Shown: piece after piece, positions 10,015 to 20,299 of the stretch | Layout of the letters: the number at the start of each line of letters is the position of its first letter | How positions within the stretch are numbered: the first letter of the stretch is position 1 | NCBI GenBank assembly: GCA_002356215.1 | Contig: AP017959.1 | Span: forward strand, 2,310,195 to 2,374,194 | Length of the DNA stretch: 64,000 bases | Direction of reading: 5' to 3' | From: [Synechococcus] sp. NIES-970 | GTDB lineage: Bacteria; Cyanobacteriota; Cyanobacteriia; Cyanobacteriales; MRBY01 | Notes under the pieces: generated by a model | The model's database searches: none | Seen by the model: only the letters and a program-made list of their open reading frames with translations | Told to the model about the DNA's origin: nothing | Translations under genes and position numbers: made by a program

Positions 10015-10218
10015 CTAAGTCAAACCAGTGTTGGTACCAGGCTTTCCAGTTGCAAGCTGCACCTTGACAATTTTGCCACCCATTTTCATGATGCGCTGCT
10101 GCTCGCGGAACCAGTTGTCATAGGGGACGAGCTTAGTGAAATAAGTGTTTTGTAATTCCCGCTGTGTCCGAATTCGGCTTTGGCTCGGTACACAGGCTGT
10201 GATTTTAAACATCCGCAT
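10015..10218 (-). CDS. apcC: Phycobilisome core linker ApcC (Lc7.8)
   Basis: 67 residues, the normal size of the 7.8 kDa small core linker. The sequence begins MRMFKITACVPSQSRIRTQR and continues with YFTKLVPYDNWFREQQRI, which identifies the family clearly. The protein sits in the central hole of the terminal allophycocyanin discs of the phycobilisome core, stabilises them and shifts their absorption. AAGGAGA is found upstream of the ATG. It is the last gene of apcA-apcB-apcC, separated from apcB by 223 bases that start with a compact hairpin. Confidence 0.97.
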   Translation of the reverse strand: MRMFKITACVPSQSRIRTQRELQNTYFTKLVPYDNWFREQQRIMKMGGKIVKVQLATGKPGTNTGLT

Positions 10219-10420
10219 GGCTTAAACGGTCTCCTTAAAAAGTTATTGAACCCAGTCGCTTATCTGAAAGAGTTTTATTATCAAAGCTGATATAGCAAAG
10301 TTCGGAAGCTGCAACACAAACCCTAGATCTTTAAAACTCATACAACGAAATTGTAAAAGCTTATTAAGAGCTAGACAGTGAGCGCATACCTCCGAACTCA
10401 TTTAGGTGACTACACCATTT

Positions 10421-10435
10421 GCATCTGACAGATGC
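10421..10435 (-). promoter_or_regulatory. Hairpin between apcB and apcC
   Basis: GCATCTG-A-CAGATGC is a perfect seven-pair inverted repeat with a single central base, six bases after the apcB stop. No T-run follows, so it is not a classic terminator. In other cyanobacteria apcAB messages are more abundant than apcABC; a hairpin here could stop or protect the shorter transcript. That role is inference. Confidence 0.5.
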
Positions 10436-10441
10436 GAAGCA

Positions 10442-10927
10442 TTAGCTTAAGCCAGAGCAGATGTAGTCGAAGTAAACACCCATTTCGCGGCCAGCATCGG
10501 CACCGACAAGACCAGCAGTGACTTCTTTCATTGCTTGGATTGCTTGAACGGTAGAACCAACGGGTACACCGAGGGAGTTGTAAGTTTCTTTCAAACCGTT
10601 GAGTACACGCTCATCGAGAATGGAAGGATCGCCAGCAAGCATTGCGTAGGTTGCGTAGCGGAGATAGTAGTCGAGGTCACGGATACAAGCAGCGTAACGA
10701 CGAGTGGTGTACATGTTTCCACCAGGACGGGTTACGTCGGAGTACAACAGGGACTTAGCAACCGCTTCTTTGACGATCGCTGCAGCGTTAGCACTGATGG
10801 TGCTAGCGGCACGAACACGGAGAGCACCAGTTGTGAAATAAGCTTTGAGCTTATCCATTGCACTGCCATCAAGGTATTTACCTTGGACGTCAGCAGAGTT
10901 GATTACAGAAGTAATTGCGTCTTGCAT
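10442..10927 (-). CDS. apcB: Allophycocyanin beta subunit
   Basis: 161 residues, standard length. Phycobiliprotein globin fold with the chromophore-attaching cysteine at residue 81 ([12 protein letters not shown]). Asn71 lies in the RPGGNMY motif, the site that is N-methylated in beta subunits of this family. One phycocyanobilin is expected per subunit. With ApcA it forms the trimers of the phycobilisome core that pass excitation energy to chlorophyll. ATAAGGAAC precedes the start. It is second in the operon, 83 bases after apcA. Confidence 0.98.
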   Translation of the reverse strand: MQDAITSVINSADVQGKYLDGSAMDKLKAYFTTGALRVRAASTISANAAAIVKEAVAKSLLYSDVTRPGGNMYTTRRYAACIRDLDYYLRYATYAMLAGDPSILDERVLNGLKETYNSLGVPVGSTVQAIQAMKEVTAGLVGADAGREMGVYFDYICSGLS

Positions 10928-11010
10928 TTTTATAGTTCCTTATCTTAGTAGGTCTTAACGAAGTTCCAGAGGGCAAAATTACCATGGAGAGAGTGAATCA
11001 AAAAATTTGA

Positions 11011-11496
11011 TTACTCCATCGCTCCGATGACATAGTCAAAGTAAGCACCAGCTTCAGCTGCATCGTCGCCAGACATCATGCCAGTCGCAACAGCTTTCAT
11101 CTCACGAACTGACTGGGCAACTGCGTCTACGGGAGTTCCCAAAGACTTGTACATTTCGCGAACGCCAACAAGACCGATTTCTTCGATAGGAGTTACATCA
11201 CCAGCAACGACACCATAGGTGATCAGGCGGAGATAGTAGTCCATGTCACGGAGACAGGTTGCGGTCATTTCTTCGCCGTAAGCGTTACCACCGGGAGAAA
11301 CAACGTCAGGGCGCTTTTGGAACAGGGCGTCGCCAGCTGCTTTGATGATGCGCTCGCGAGAACCAGTGAGGGTTTCAGCAATCCGAAGACGGCTTTCACC
11401 AGAAGTAACAAAAGCTTTGATGCGATCGAGTTCACCGGGGCTGAGGTAACGAGCTTCAGCGTCGGCATTCACGATGGATTTCGTGACGATACTCAT
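11011..11496 (-). CDS. apcA: Allophycocyanin alpha subunit
   Basis: 161 residues, standard length, first gene of the operon. The phycocyanobilin-binding cysteine is residue 81 ([13 protein letters not shown]). The N-terminus [20 protein letters not shown] is typical of ApcA. It pairs with ApcB into core trimers. A strong ribosome-binding site, GAGGAGGAA, lies just upstream of the ATG, as expected for an abundant protein. The 455 bases upstream hold no gene and must contain the promoter. apcE is not adjacent. Confidence 0.98.
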   Translation of the reverse strand: MSIVTKSIVNADAEARYLSPGELDRIKAFVTSGESRLRIAETLTGSRERIIKAAGDALFQKRPDVVSPGGNAYGEEMTATCLRDMDYYLRLITYGVVAGDVTPIEEIGLVGVREMYKSLGTPVDAVAQSVREMKAVATGMMSGDDAAEAGAYFDYVIGAME

Positions 11497-11951
11497 CTAT
11501 GGATTCCTCCTCTAGATATGAGACTAAATAAAGTAAATAATTACCAGATTTTAGATTTAAACTGGTTTTTTATCAAATTAATGCTGGCTTTCTTTAATTT
11601 GCTTTATATTGCTCAAATTAAAACCAACATCTTGGGTGTGTGAAGCCTTTAAGCATCCGGACTACTATCTCGCGTTGATTGGAGATTTAAGCCGACACTG
11701 CTTGAGGTTTTCCTACAACCGTCCGCAAATATTTTGCGTTACTGTGTCACCTCTCTCTGTTGTTTCGTAACAGTTTTTAACATCTGCGAGGCCTAGGGGT
11801 CTTAGGGGTTTAGTGCCAATAGCAGAAATTCAGCCTAAGGAATTTTCTCAGGTGACAGGGACTTTGCTGAAAGAAAGCGCGACCCATAGGACAGGTAACA
11901 GGGAGGTAAATGTAGTTCATCAATGGTGGTTGGGTTGCCTATACCCAGATG
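11497..11951. other. Gene-free leader/promoter region of apcABC
   Basis: 455 bases between apcA and the tail of the DUF72 gene without a credible reading frame. The part next to apcA is AT-rich, which suits a long 5' leader. An HLR1-like direct repeat is found about 270 bases before the apcA start (separate entry). I see no tRNA or small photosystem gene here. Confidence 0.6.
11764..11781 (-). promoter_or_regulatory. HLR1-like (RpaB-type) site upstream of apcA
   Basis: On the minus strand the sequence reads GTTAAAAA-CT-GTTACGAA. The HLR1 consensus bound by the response regulator RpaB is two copies of (G/T)TTACA(T/A)(T/A) separated by two bases. Each half here has one mismatch and the spacing is exact. 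It lies about 270 bases upstream of the apcA start. Binding is inference. Confidence 0.35.
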
Positions 11952-12851
11952 TTAGAAGAGGCTGAGTTGTTCTGGCACTGGGGCGATCGCCCCAGGATTG
12001 ACTTCGCGGCTTACCTGCCAAGGAAGAGGCGGCACAGGGCAGTTGGTCTGTTGCAACATCGTCTGGAAATAGAGGGCATGGTCTGGGGAATGGTCTTCAA
12101 TGGGGCAGTGCATGAAGAAATAGATGGAATGGCCAGCGCTATACCATTGCTGGATCTGCTGGCACCACTGTTCGAAGTAGGGTTGATTGGAAGGGCGATG
12201 GGGGTGGCTGATAAAGCGCACGATTGCCTTCCCATTAGTGACTACGGGAATGAGTGGTAATTGAGGTTTACGGCGTTGGGAGTGGGCTTGGGGATCGTCG
12301 ATACAGTTGTAAATAGGACGAGTGTCTAACAAAACCCTGGTGATGTCATGTTGGGATAAGACTGCATTTAAAACCGCGTGGTGAGGCGCTTGGAACCAGT
12401 CACGGTGACGAACTTCCACGCCAAGGGGGATCTCTGCGGCAGTGAGAGTAAGTAGAAATGCCTGTAAATCATCGAGATATTTCGGGGAATAGTAAGGGGG
12501 AAGCTGGGCAAAGATACAACCTAGGCGATCGCCCAACGATGCAACTCGTTCGATGAATGCTTGGGCCTCTCCCAAGTGGGCCATCAAGGGGCCTTTGTGG
12601 GTCACTGCCTGGGGAAATTTTAAACAAAAGCGAAATTCGGGGGGCGTCTGCTCCCGCCAACGTTGCACTGTTTCTGCCGCCGGTACAGCATAAAAAGTTG
12701 TGTTCCCTTCAACGGCATGGAGGCGATCGCCATAGAGCTGTAAAAAATTTTTCCCCTGACTCCCCGGCGGATAAAAATTTCCCAACCACCCCCGGTATGA
12801 CCAAACCGCACAACCTAAACGGAACTCCTGACTAGGGCTATTGCTTTTCAT
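11952..12851 (-). CDS. DUF72 (YecE-like) family protein
   Basis: 299 residues from the ATG that begins MKSNSPSQ. The family pattern is visible: an N-terminal GCAVWSYRGWLGNFYPPG, then LHAVEGNTTFYAVP, FCLKFPQAVTH, LGVEVRHRDW and a C-terminal region with FMHCPIEDHSP. DUF72 proteins adopt a TIM-barrel fold and their biochemical role is not established. The length is at the normal upper end. A TTG five codons upstream is a possible alternative start. It is transcribed toward apcA but separated from it by 455 bases. Confidence 0.85.
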   Translation of the reverse strand: MKSNSPSQEFRLGCAVWSYRGWLGNFYPPGSQGKNFLQLYGDRLHAVEGNTTFYAVPAAETVQRWREQTPPEFRFCLKFPQAVTHKGPLMAHLGEAQAFIERVASLGDRLGCIFAQLPPYYSPKYLDDLQAFLLTLTAAEIPLGVEVRHRDWFQAPHHAVLNAVLSQHDITRVLLDTRPIYNCIDDPQAHSQRRKPQLPLIPVVTNGKAIVRFISHPHRPSNQPYFEQWCQQIQQWYSAGHSIYFFMHCPIEDHSPDHALYFQTMLQQTNCPVPPLPWQVSREVNPGAIAPVPEQLSLF

Positions 12852-12996
12852 GCTGTACTGAATCAATCCCCTGAAAACCCAATTTTATCCAGAAATCTCA
12901 ATAAACAAGTATTTTTACTCATTGCTTTGTTCATTTTGAGCACTTTTTCCCAAAAAAAACGTCAAAATATAGCAAAAGCAGACTTGTCAATAATTG

Positions 12997-13014
12997 TTTA
13001 CAATATGTAACAAG
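12997..13014 (+). promoter_or_regulatory. HLR1-like (RpaB-type) site upstream of nblA
   Basis: TTTACAAT-AT-GTAACAAG: the first half fits the HLR1 half-site (G/T)TTACA(T/A)(T/A) perfectly, the spacer is the required two bases, and the second half matches six of eight. It lies 70-87 bases before the nblA start. In Synechococcus elongatus the NblS-RpaB/SrrA system is known to act at nblA, which makes this placement sensible. Actual binding is inference. Confidence 0.5.
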
Positions 13015-13059
13015 CCATCTGGTAAATTGTCCTCAACTATTTAAGAGCAATCACCCCTA

Positions 13060-13072
13060 AACAATTGACGAC
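13060..13072 (+). promoter_or_regulatory. Leader motif AACAATTGACGAC of nblA
   Basis: This 13-base sequence lies 12 bases before the nblA ATG, between the promoter region and the ribosome-binding site. An identical copy is found at nearly the same place in front of psb34 (21470-21482). Its function is unknown; see the findings. Confidence 0.4.
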
Positions 13073-13083
13073 CCAGGAGATGA

Positions 13084-13266
13084 ATGATGTTTCCAACGAA
13101 CAATGAACTTTCACTAGAACAGCAATTCAGTCTGCGTTCTTTTGAAAATCAGGTCCAACAGATGAATCGAGAGCAAGCCCTAGAGCACCTCGTGAAACTC
13201 TATGAGCAAATGCTGTCCCGCGAAAACATGTACAAGGAGGTGATCAAGCACCAATGGGGGCTGTAA
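13084..13266 (+). CDS. nblA: Phycobilisome degradation protein NblA
   Basis: 60 residues, the usual size. The family pattern LSLEQQFSLRSFENQV followed by REQALEHLVKLYEQML, REN and MYKEVIKHQWG is clear; it forms the two-helix bundle of the NblA dimer. NblA binds phycobiliproteins and Clp chaperones, and directs phycobilisomes to proteolysis under nitrogen or sulfur starvation and high light. AGGAG lies before the tandem ATG-ATG start. It sits between the apc operon and the carotenoid genes, with an HLR1-like site upstream. The stop codon lies inside an inverted repeat. Confidence 0.95.
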   Translation: MMFPTNNELSLEQQFSLRSFENQVQQMNREQALEHLVKLYEQMLSRENMYKEVIKHQWGL

Positions 13267-13294
13267 TCGGAAACGTTTCCTTGACTAATTACAG
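13261..13294 (+). terminator. Hairpin at the 3' end of nblA
   Basis: CTGTAAT pairs with ATTACAG across 20 bases, and the interior holds the perfect palindrome GGAAACGTTTCC. The nblA stop codon TAA lies in the left arm. There is no T-run, so it may act in message stability rather than classic termination. Confidence 0.4.
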
Positions 13295-13372
13295 CAATAT
13301 CATTTGAGTGCATCGGATAATTTTTCACTAGTCTCCTTCTCCAGCTTGATTCTGTCGATATCATCCTAGGGA

Positions 13373-13430
13373 TGTGGGGGTAGCCGAAAAATTCTTTTCA
13401 GTTTATCTGGGTACGGTTCAACTCCCCACA
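13373..13430 (+). ncRNA. Possible structured RNA element between nblA and the stress gene
   Basis: TGTGGGG at the 5' end pairs with CCCCACA at the 3' end. Inside, AGCCG can pair with CGGTT, and GAAAA-ATTC-TTTTC makes a further small hairpin. The element ends 62 bases before the universal stress gene. It is too short for a tRNA and has no T-run after it. It could be part of that gene's leader or a small RNA. No known family was recognised. Confidence 0.25.
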
Positions 13431-13492
13431 AAGAGAAGTGTTACCGTAAAGAAAATTTTGATTTTTGCCCACCGTTTCTTGCACCCATTGCC

Positions 13493-14365
13493 ATGTTCCA
13501 CAGCGCCCTAATCTGTACCGATTTTTCCGATGGTCTAGATCGCCTTACTGAACGCATTACAGACCTGGTACAGGGAGGTCTCTCCCGGATTGTTTTCTTT
13601 CATAGCGTACCCCTGTGGACAGAAGGCAATATCCCTCGCATTGACAAAGAAAAGGTGGCTGCAGCGCAAACCCAGCTTTCTAAAGCATTAATCCAAGTAC
13701 CTCCTGGGGTGGATGTAAAGGTAGAGGTAGTTTCTGGAAATGCCCTGGATAATATTCCCCAGGTGATTGAACGTTACCAGTGTGATGTGATTTTAATGGG
13801 GACGCCGATTAAGAGCTTACTCCAAGAAAAAATGTTTGGCAGTACCAGCATGGGTTTAATGAAATCCAAGAAGAAGCCAGTCATGATCCTCCGTCCTCAG
13901 GTAGTCTCGACTTACACCCGTGAAGAGTTAGCGCTCCGTTGCCAACATTTATGGCGATATCTCCTGCTTCCCTACAATGGCAGTGATGAGGCGAAATATT
14001 TGGTAAAGCAGATTAAAAACCTTGTGCAAGAAGCGCCGGAAGGGGCGATCGCCTGTTGTCTCCTCCTGTCGGTTCTTGATGACGGGGGCGTCCAGCGGAT
14101 GCAGATTGATTATCTCCAGCGAGAAGCAGAAACAAACTTAGCGGCGGTCAAAGCAGAATTAGAGAGCATCGGTTTGCAAGTACAAACGGCCGTTAAAATT
14201 GGCAACCCACTCACCGAAACCCTTAAAGTAGCTGCCCAAGAGGATATTAGTGCGATCGCCATTGCCAGCAAACCACGCAACCAACTTTTAGAATTGACAG
14301 TACATAGCTATGCCAGTGATTTATTGCATCGCAGTTGGTTCCCGACCCTCTTTTTCCCAATCTAG
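13493..14365 (+). CDS. Universal stress protein, two-domain
   Basis: 290 residues, about twice a single UspA domain. The N-terminal domain starts FHSALICTDFSDGLDRL and ends with MGTPIKSLLQEKMFGSTSMGLM, close to the ATP-binding pattern G-x2-G-x9-G(S/T) but with the first glycines altered. The second half starts near RYLLLPYNG and ends IAIASKPRN, with a less conserved nucleotide loop. Tandem Usp proteins are common in cyanobacteria; their physiological role is usually unknown. No good ribosome-binding site precedes the ATG. It lies alone between nblA and crtP. Confidence 0.82.
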   Translation: MFHSALICTDFSDGLDRLTERITDLVQGGLSRIVFFHSVPLWTEGNIPRIDKEKVAAAQTQLSKALIQVPPGVDVKVEVVSGNALDNIPQVIERYQCDVILMGTPIKSLLQEKMFGSTSMGLMKSKKKPVMILRPQVVSTYTREELALRCQHLWRYLLLPYNGSDEAKYLVKQIKNLVQEAPEGAIACCLLLSVLDDGGVQRMQIDYLQREAETNLAAVKAELESIGLQVQTAVKIGNPLTETLKVAAQEDISAIAIASKPRNQLLELTVHSYASDLLHRSWFPTLFFPI

Positions 14366-14485
14366 GGCTTCATAAACCCCGTCCATTTGTCACAGGGCGA
14401 TCGCCACCCGCCTCTATCACATAGGGATTTTCTGAGAGATCGCAGGGTTTTCCCCAGAAAAACTCAAATGTAACGAATTGCAAAG

Positions 14486-14491
14486 TATAAT
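14486..14491 (+). promoter_or_regulatory. Candidate -10 element of crtP
   Basis: A perfect TATAAT lies 51 bases before the crtP start. No convincing TTGACA-like -35 is seen 17 bases upstream, so this rests on the -10 sequence and location only. Confidence 0.35.
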
Positions 14492-14524
14492 GAACGATAT
14501 TAATTTTTAGTTGTCGTTCGTTAG

Positions 14525-15958
<1,434 letters not shown>

Positions 15959-16093
15959 CGCCAGCTTTTGGGAAACTTCTTGACAGAATTAAGATTAATT
16001 TCCCATTTGACTCGTACAATGCGACAATCATGATGGTTTTTTTGCCCACGGGGAGCCCCGGAAACGACTCCCCAGACACTTCGCCCGCAACGC

Positions 16094-17035
16094 ATGCTGC
16101 AATTGTCTAGACTTCAACCTCCCCCAAAAACCGCCTCATCTTTAATCTCCTGCGAAGAGGCCTATGAGTATTGCCGTGCCATTACGGCAATGTATTCTAA
16201 GACCTTCTACCTGGGCACATTGCTGATGCCCAAGGAAAAGCGCGAGGCAATTTGGGCAATTTATGTCTGGTGTCGCCGCACTGATGAGCTGGTTGACGGG
16301 CCGGAAGCGGTAAACACGACCCCAGAGACCCTAGACCAATGGGAACAGGATCTCGAATCGGTGTTTGCGGGACAGCCGATCGCCGACCCAGATGTCGCTT
16401 TGGTCGATAGCTTAAATCGATTTCCTTTAGATATTCAGCCCTTCCGGGACATGATTGCGGGCCAGCGGATGGATCTCTATCGCAGTCGCTATGAAACCTT
16501 TGAAGACTTGGAACTGTACTGCTACCGGGTTGCTGGTACTGTCGGCTTGATGTCTGGGGCAGTCATGGGACTGGATCAAAACCGCAGCCCTGCGCCTTGG
16601 GATTGTCAAACACAGTCCCAGACGCCCACCGAGGAGGCGATCGCCCTCGGCATTGCCAACCAGTTAACCAACATTCTGCGGGATGTGGGGGAAGACCGGG
16701 GGCGGGGCCGTATTTATCTGCCCCTCGAAGACCTGGAAACTTTTAATTATTCAGAGAAAGAGCTGTTTGCGGGGGTCATTGACGAACGGTGGCGATCGCT
16801 CATGAAGTTTCAGATTCAGCGTGCCCGCCATTACTATGAAATCGCCGAGCGGGGCATCCGCGCTCTCCACCCTGATGCCCGCTGGCCCGTCTGGTCAGCG
16901 TTGATGCTGTATCAAGGCATCCTTGATGTCATCGAGAAAAATGACTACGATGTTTTTAATAGACGCGCCTACGTGCCTACCGCCAAAAAAATGGTCTATC
17001 TCCCCGTTGCTCTGCTGCGCTCCCAGGTACTGTAA
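16094..17035 (+). CDS. crtB: Phytoene synthase CrtB
   Basis: 313 residues. The two prenyl-synthase Asp-rich regions are visible: DELVD in YVWCRRTDELVDGPEA and the second in LTNILRDVGEDRGRGRIYLP. It condenses two geranylgeranyl diphosphates into phytoene, the first committed step of carotenoid synthesis, and supplies CrtP. The intergenic gap to crtP has no terminator, so co-transcription is likely. There is no good Shine-Dalgarno sequence. The neighbour downstream is convergent. Confidence 0.96.
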   Translation: MLQLSRLQPPPKTASSLISCEEAYEYCRAITAMYSKTFYLGTLLMPKEKREAIWAIYVWCRRTDELVDGPEAVNTTPETLDQWEQDLESVFAGQPIADPDVALVDSLNRFPLDIQPFRDMIAGQRMDLYRSRYETFEDLELYCYRVAGTVGLMSGAVMGLDQNRSPAPWDCQTQSQTPTEEAIALGIANQLTNILRDVGEDRGRGRIYLPLEDLETFNYSEKELFAGVIDERWRSLMKFQIQRARHYYEIAERGIRALHPDARWPVWSALMLYQGILDVIEKNDYDVFNRRAYVPTAKKMVYLPVALLRSQVL

Positions 17036-17091
17036 GACTCAACAAACCAAGCATTGAGCCCCCAGATCCAGAGAGATGGTGAGTTCCGGGT

Positions 17092-17487
17092 CTAAGCCTT
17101 GAGCAGCCGACGAATTTGCCCCAGGAAATCATCGTAGTCCACGACGGGCTTAGAGATATAACCGTCTGCCCCACTTTTAGCCAGGAAAGTTTCGCGATCG
17201 CCTTGCATCGCATGGGCTGTGACAAGAATTATCGGAATATCTTGGGTTTCAGGATTCGCCCTAAGGATTTGGGTAATCCGAATCCCGTCCACCAGTTCCC
17301 CCTGATACATACTGGCCGTCAGAGAGACGTCCATCATGACCACATCAACTTTCCCGGTCGCCACAAGGGTGATAATTTCTGTCACATCCTCAGAGCAGAT
17401 CACCTCAAAATTGCCCCGTTTGCGTAAAATCGTGCTAAAAACACGTACATTAATCGGGTCATCTTCAACTATTAATACCGTTGCCAT
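17092..17487 (-). CDS. Stand-alone response regulator receiver protein
   Basis: 131 residues consisting of one CheY-like receiver domain. The acidic pocket is Glu8-Asp9-Asp10, the phosphoacceptor Asp53, and the switch residues Thr90 and Lys113. No output domain is present. A short insertion (SLTASMYQGELVDG) after the phosphoacceptor is like that in DivK/Rcp-type single-domain regulators of cyanobacteria. Partner kinases cannot be told from context. It is divergent from the topoisomerase gene and convergent with crtB. Confidence 0.88.
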   Translation of the reverse strand: MATVLIVEDDPINVRVFSTILRKRGNFEVICSEDVTEIITLVATGKVDVVMMDVSLTASMYQGELVDGIRITQILRANPETQDIPIILVTAHAMQGDRETFLAKSGADGYISKPVVDYDDFLGQIRRLLKA

Positions 17488-17779
17488 AGATACTCTGGAT
17501 GTTTGGGGCAGGTGTCAAAATTAACCGTAATACTCTACCAATATCAAGTTTTTTTTGAATCCAGCAACGATAATACATTACTTCTGAAGGCGGAGGGGTA
17601 GGGCGATCGCCACCCCGGTCATTTAGCTTTTTTACAAAATAGACTAAAACAGTTGATCAAGGCAAAAAAACCTGCCATTGAGCGGAAAATCCCCTATGTC
17701 CCTTGTAAAGATTGAAGCATCGACAGTATATTCCTTGAAAACAGACTCACCCACTATTGTCCCACCAGCATAAGATTCC

Positions 17780-20299
17780 ATGGCACAACAACTCGATCTA
17801 CTCCAGTCCGGCAACATCATTCCAACCGCTCTCCATGTGGAAATGGAACAGTCCTACCTGGAATATGCGATGAGCGTTATTGTCGGTCGAGCCTTACCAG
17901 ACGTGCGAGATGGCTTAAAACCTGTACATCGGCGAATTTTGTATGCAATGTATGAGCTGGGTCTGAGTCCAGATCGACCCTACCGAAAATGCGCTCGGGT
18001 AGTGGGGGATGTCCTCGGGAAATATCACCCCCATGGTGATCAGTCTGTTTACGATGCCCTCGTGCGCTTGGTTCAGGATTTTTCGACCCGCTATCCCCTC
18101 TTAGCTGGCCATGGCAATTTTGGCTCTATTGATAATGATCCGCCAGCGGCGATGCGCTACACCGAAACGCGATTGTCTCCCATTGGTTTCGAGGCGATGC
18201 TTGACCAAATCGGGGAAGAGACAGTTGATTTTACCGACAATTTTGACGGTTCCCAACAGGAACCAGTGGTCTTACCTGTACAATTGCCGATTTTATTACT
18301 CAATGGCTCTTCTGGTATCGCCGTGGGGATGGCAACCAATATGCCACCCCATAATCTAGGCGAAGTGGTAGATGGCCTGATCGCTTTGATTGACCATCCC
18401 GAAATTGCAGAGGAAAAGCTCTGGGATATGATTCCTGCGCCGGATTTTCCGACAGGGGGCGAAATTGTTGACCTGGAGGGGGTGCGAGAAACCTACCGCA
18501 CTGGGCGCGGCATTATCCCAATGCGGGGGATTGTCCATTTAGAAGTGCTCCAGGTGGGCAAGAAGCGGAAACGGGATGTGAATGCTCTAGTAGTCACAGA
18601 GCTGCCCTACCAGGTGAATAAGGCGGGCTGGATTGAGAAGCTGGCAGATTTGGTGAATGATGGCAAAATTGTCGGCATTTCGGATATTCGTGATGAGAGC
18701 GATCGCCAAGGCATGCGGGTGGTCATCGAGCTCAAGCGGGATGCAGAACCAGAGAAACTGCTAAAAGTGCTCTACAAAAAAACAGCATTGCAGTCAAATT
18801 TTGGGGCAATTTTGCTGTCATTAGTGGACAATCAGCCCCGCCAGCTATCTTTAAAGGAAATTTTGCAAGCATTTCTCAAATTCCGAGAAGAAACCCTAAC
18901 ACGTCAATACCGGCACGAACTGACCCAAAAGGAAACCCGTCAACATTCGGTGGATGGCCTGTTACTCGCCCTCAACAATTTAGATGTAGTCATTGAGATT
19001 TTGCGTCATGCGGCGGATGGCACAACAGCGAAGCGGCAGTTTCAGAGTGAGCTGGGCCTCAGTGAAGATCAAGCCGATGCAATCTTAGGGATGCCGATGC
19101 GACGGTTAACGGGCCTGGAGCGTCAAAAGCTAGAACAGGAGTCGCAGGAACTGGCAGGCGAGATTGCAAAATTGCATCAATTGTTGGGCGATCGCCACGA
19201 ATTATTTAAAGCCCTAAAGCGAGAATTGCGCAGCCTCAAGCGTAAATTTGCCGACCCCCGCCGCACCCGTTTGCCCGATCTGAAAATGGCGAAGCCGCAA
19301 CCCGTTTCCCCCCATACCACCCCAGAGACCCAACCAGAAGCGCTTCCTAAAAAACAACGACAGCCCCGCAAGGAGGCAGAAGCCACTCTGACTCTCTTGC
19401 CCCAACTCACGGCAACCTCCCATGTGGCGATTACCGCCTCGGGGGAAGTTTATTGGGGGAATGATGATGCTGGGCTTTTGGCTGAGGAACCGAGTATTTT
19501 CAAAGCTCAATTGGGCAAAAAAGATAATTTAATTGTTTGCACTGACCAAGGAAAAGCCTTTCCGGTGGCGATCGCCGATTTACCCTACCAAGAGCAGCGA
19601 GACAAACCCCAATTAGTCGATTTATTACCAGATCATGCCCTACGGGATAATCACCGACCCATCACCCAATTTTTACTGCCGGATAATTTAGGGACCTATG
19701 ATTTGCTACTCCTCACAGCCCAGGGACGCATTAAGCGTCTCCCCGCCATAGAGTTAGAGGGATTCACCAGTCGTGGGTTGAGCCTAATTAAGCTCAAGGA
19801 CAAAGACAGTCTCAAATTTGCCTGTTTTGTCCAGCCAGGCGATCGCGTGGCGATCGCCGTCAGCAGTGGCCGGGTTTTATATCTCCCTGTCAATGACCAA
19901 GAAATCCCTGTGATGGGTCGCACTTCCCAAGGCAATCAGGGGCTGCGACTACGTTTCAGCGAAAAAATTGTCGCCTGTATCCCCTGTCAGCGGGAAAGTG
20001 AAATTTATCTCCTTTCCGAAGAAGGCTATGGCAAAAGATTAGCGGCCCATAGCTTGAGGCTCGGCAAACAAGGGGATATGGGCAACCATGTAATGCGCTT
20101 TGAATCAAAAACAGATTTATTGCTGAGCTTGTTTGTTGCTGGGGAACAGGACGCGCTGCTGGTCAAAGATTCCCAGGGCAAGCTTGAATCAGTTGCCTTA
20201 ACTAAATTCCCGTTGGCAGAAAAGGATAGCCCCGGCCAAAAGGTGCTGAAATTAGCGGGGGGCGATCGCCTCACTATTTGTCATCTCAGTGGGATCTAA
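17780..20299 (+). CDS. Type IIA DNA topoisomerase subunit A (GyrA/ParC family)
   Basis: 839 residues. The breakage-reunion domain is complete, with the catalytic tyrosine at residue 127 in AMRYTE and the HPHGD motif at 83-87. The C-terminal domain shows repeated beta-blade segments, but the GyrA-box (QRRGG-K/R-G), needed for gyrase wrapping, is not seen in any blade. This suggests the ParC-like paralogue (topoisomerase IV A) of the two GyrA-like proteins that cyanobacteria usually have. Genome annotation may still call it gyrA. Gln88 stands where E. coli GyrA has the quinolone-contact Ser83. The 290 bases upstream hold no gene. Confidence 0.88.
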   Translation: MAQQLDLLQSGNIIPTALHVEMEQSYLEYAMSVIVGRALPDVRDGLKPVHRRILYAMYELGLSPDRPYRKCARVVGDVLGKYHPHGDQSVYDALVRLVQDFSTRYPLLAGHGNFGSIDNDPPAAMRYTETRLSPIGFEAMLDQIGEETVDFTDNFDGSQQEPVVLPVQLPILLLNGSSGIAVGMATNMPPHNLGEVVDGLIALIDHPEIAEEKLWDMIPAPDFPTGGEIVDLEGVRETYRTGRGIIPMRGIVHLEVLQVGKKRKRDVNALVVTELPYQVNKAGWIEKLADLVNDGKIVGISDIRDESDRQGMRVVIELKRDAEPEKLLKVLYKKTALQSNFGAILLSLVDNQPRQLSLKEILQAFLKFREETLTRQYRHELTQKETRQHSVDGLLLALNNLDVVIEILRHAADGTTAKRQFQSELGLSEDQADAILGMPMRRLTGLERQKLEQESQELAGEIAKLHQLLGDRHELFKALKRELRSLKRKFADPRRTRLPDLKMAKPQPVSPHTTPETQPEALPKKQRQPRKEAEATLTLLPQLTATSHVAITASGEVYWGNDDAGLLAEEPSIFKAQLGKKDNLIVCTDQGKAFPVAIADLPYQEQRDKPQLVDLLPDHALRDNHRPITQFLLPDNLGTYDLLLLTAQGRIKRLPAIELEGFTSRGLSLIKLKDKDSLKFACFVQPGDRVAIAVSSGRVLYLPVNDQEIPVMGRTSQGNQGLRLRFSEKIVACIPCQRESEIYLLSEEGYGKRLAAHSLRLGKQGDMGNHVMRFESKTDLLLSLFVAGEQDALLVKDSQGKLESVALTKFPLAEKDSPGQKVLKLAGGDRLTICHLSGI

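Noticed and set aside
13411-13424. GGTTCAACTCCC-like sequence resembling the T-loop of a tRNA
   Set aside because: No acceptor, D or anticodon arms at tRNA distances; the enclosing inverted repeat is only 58 bases.
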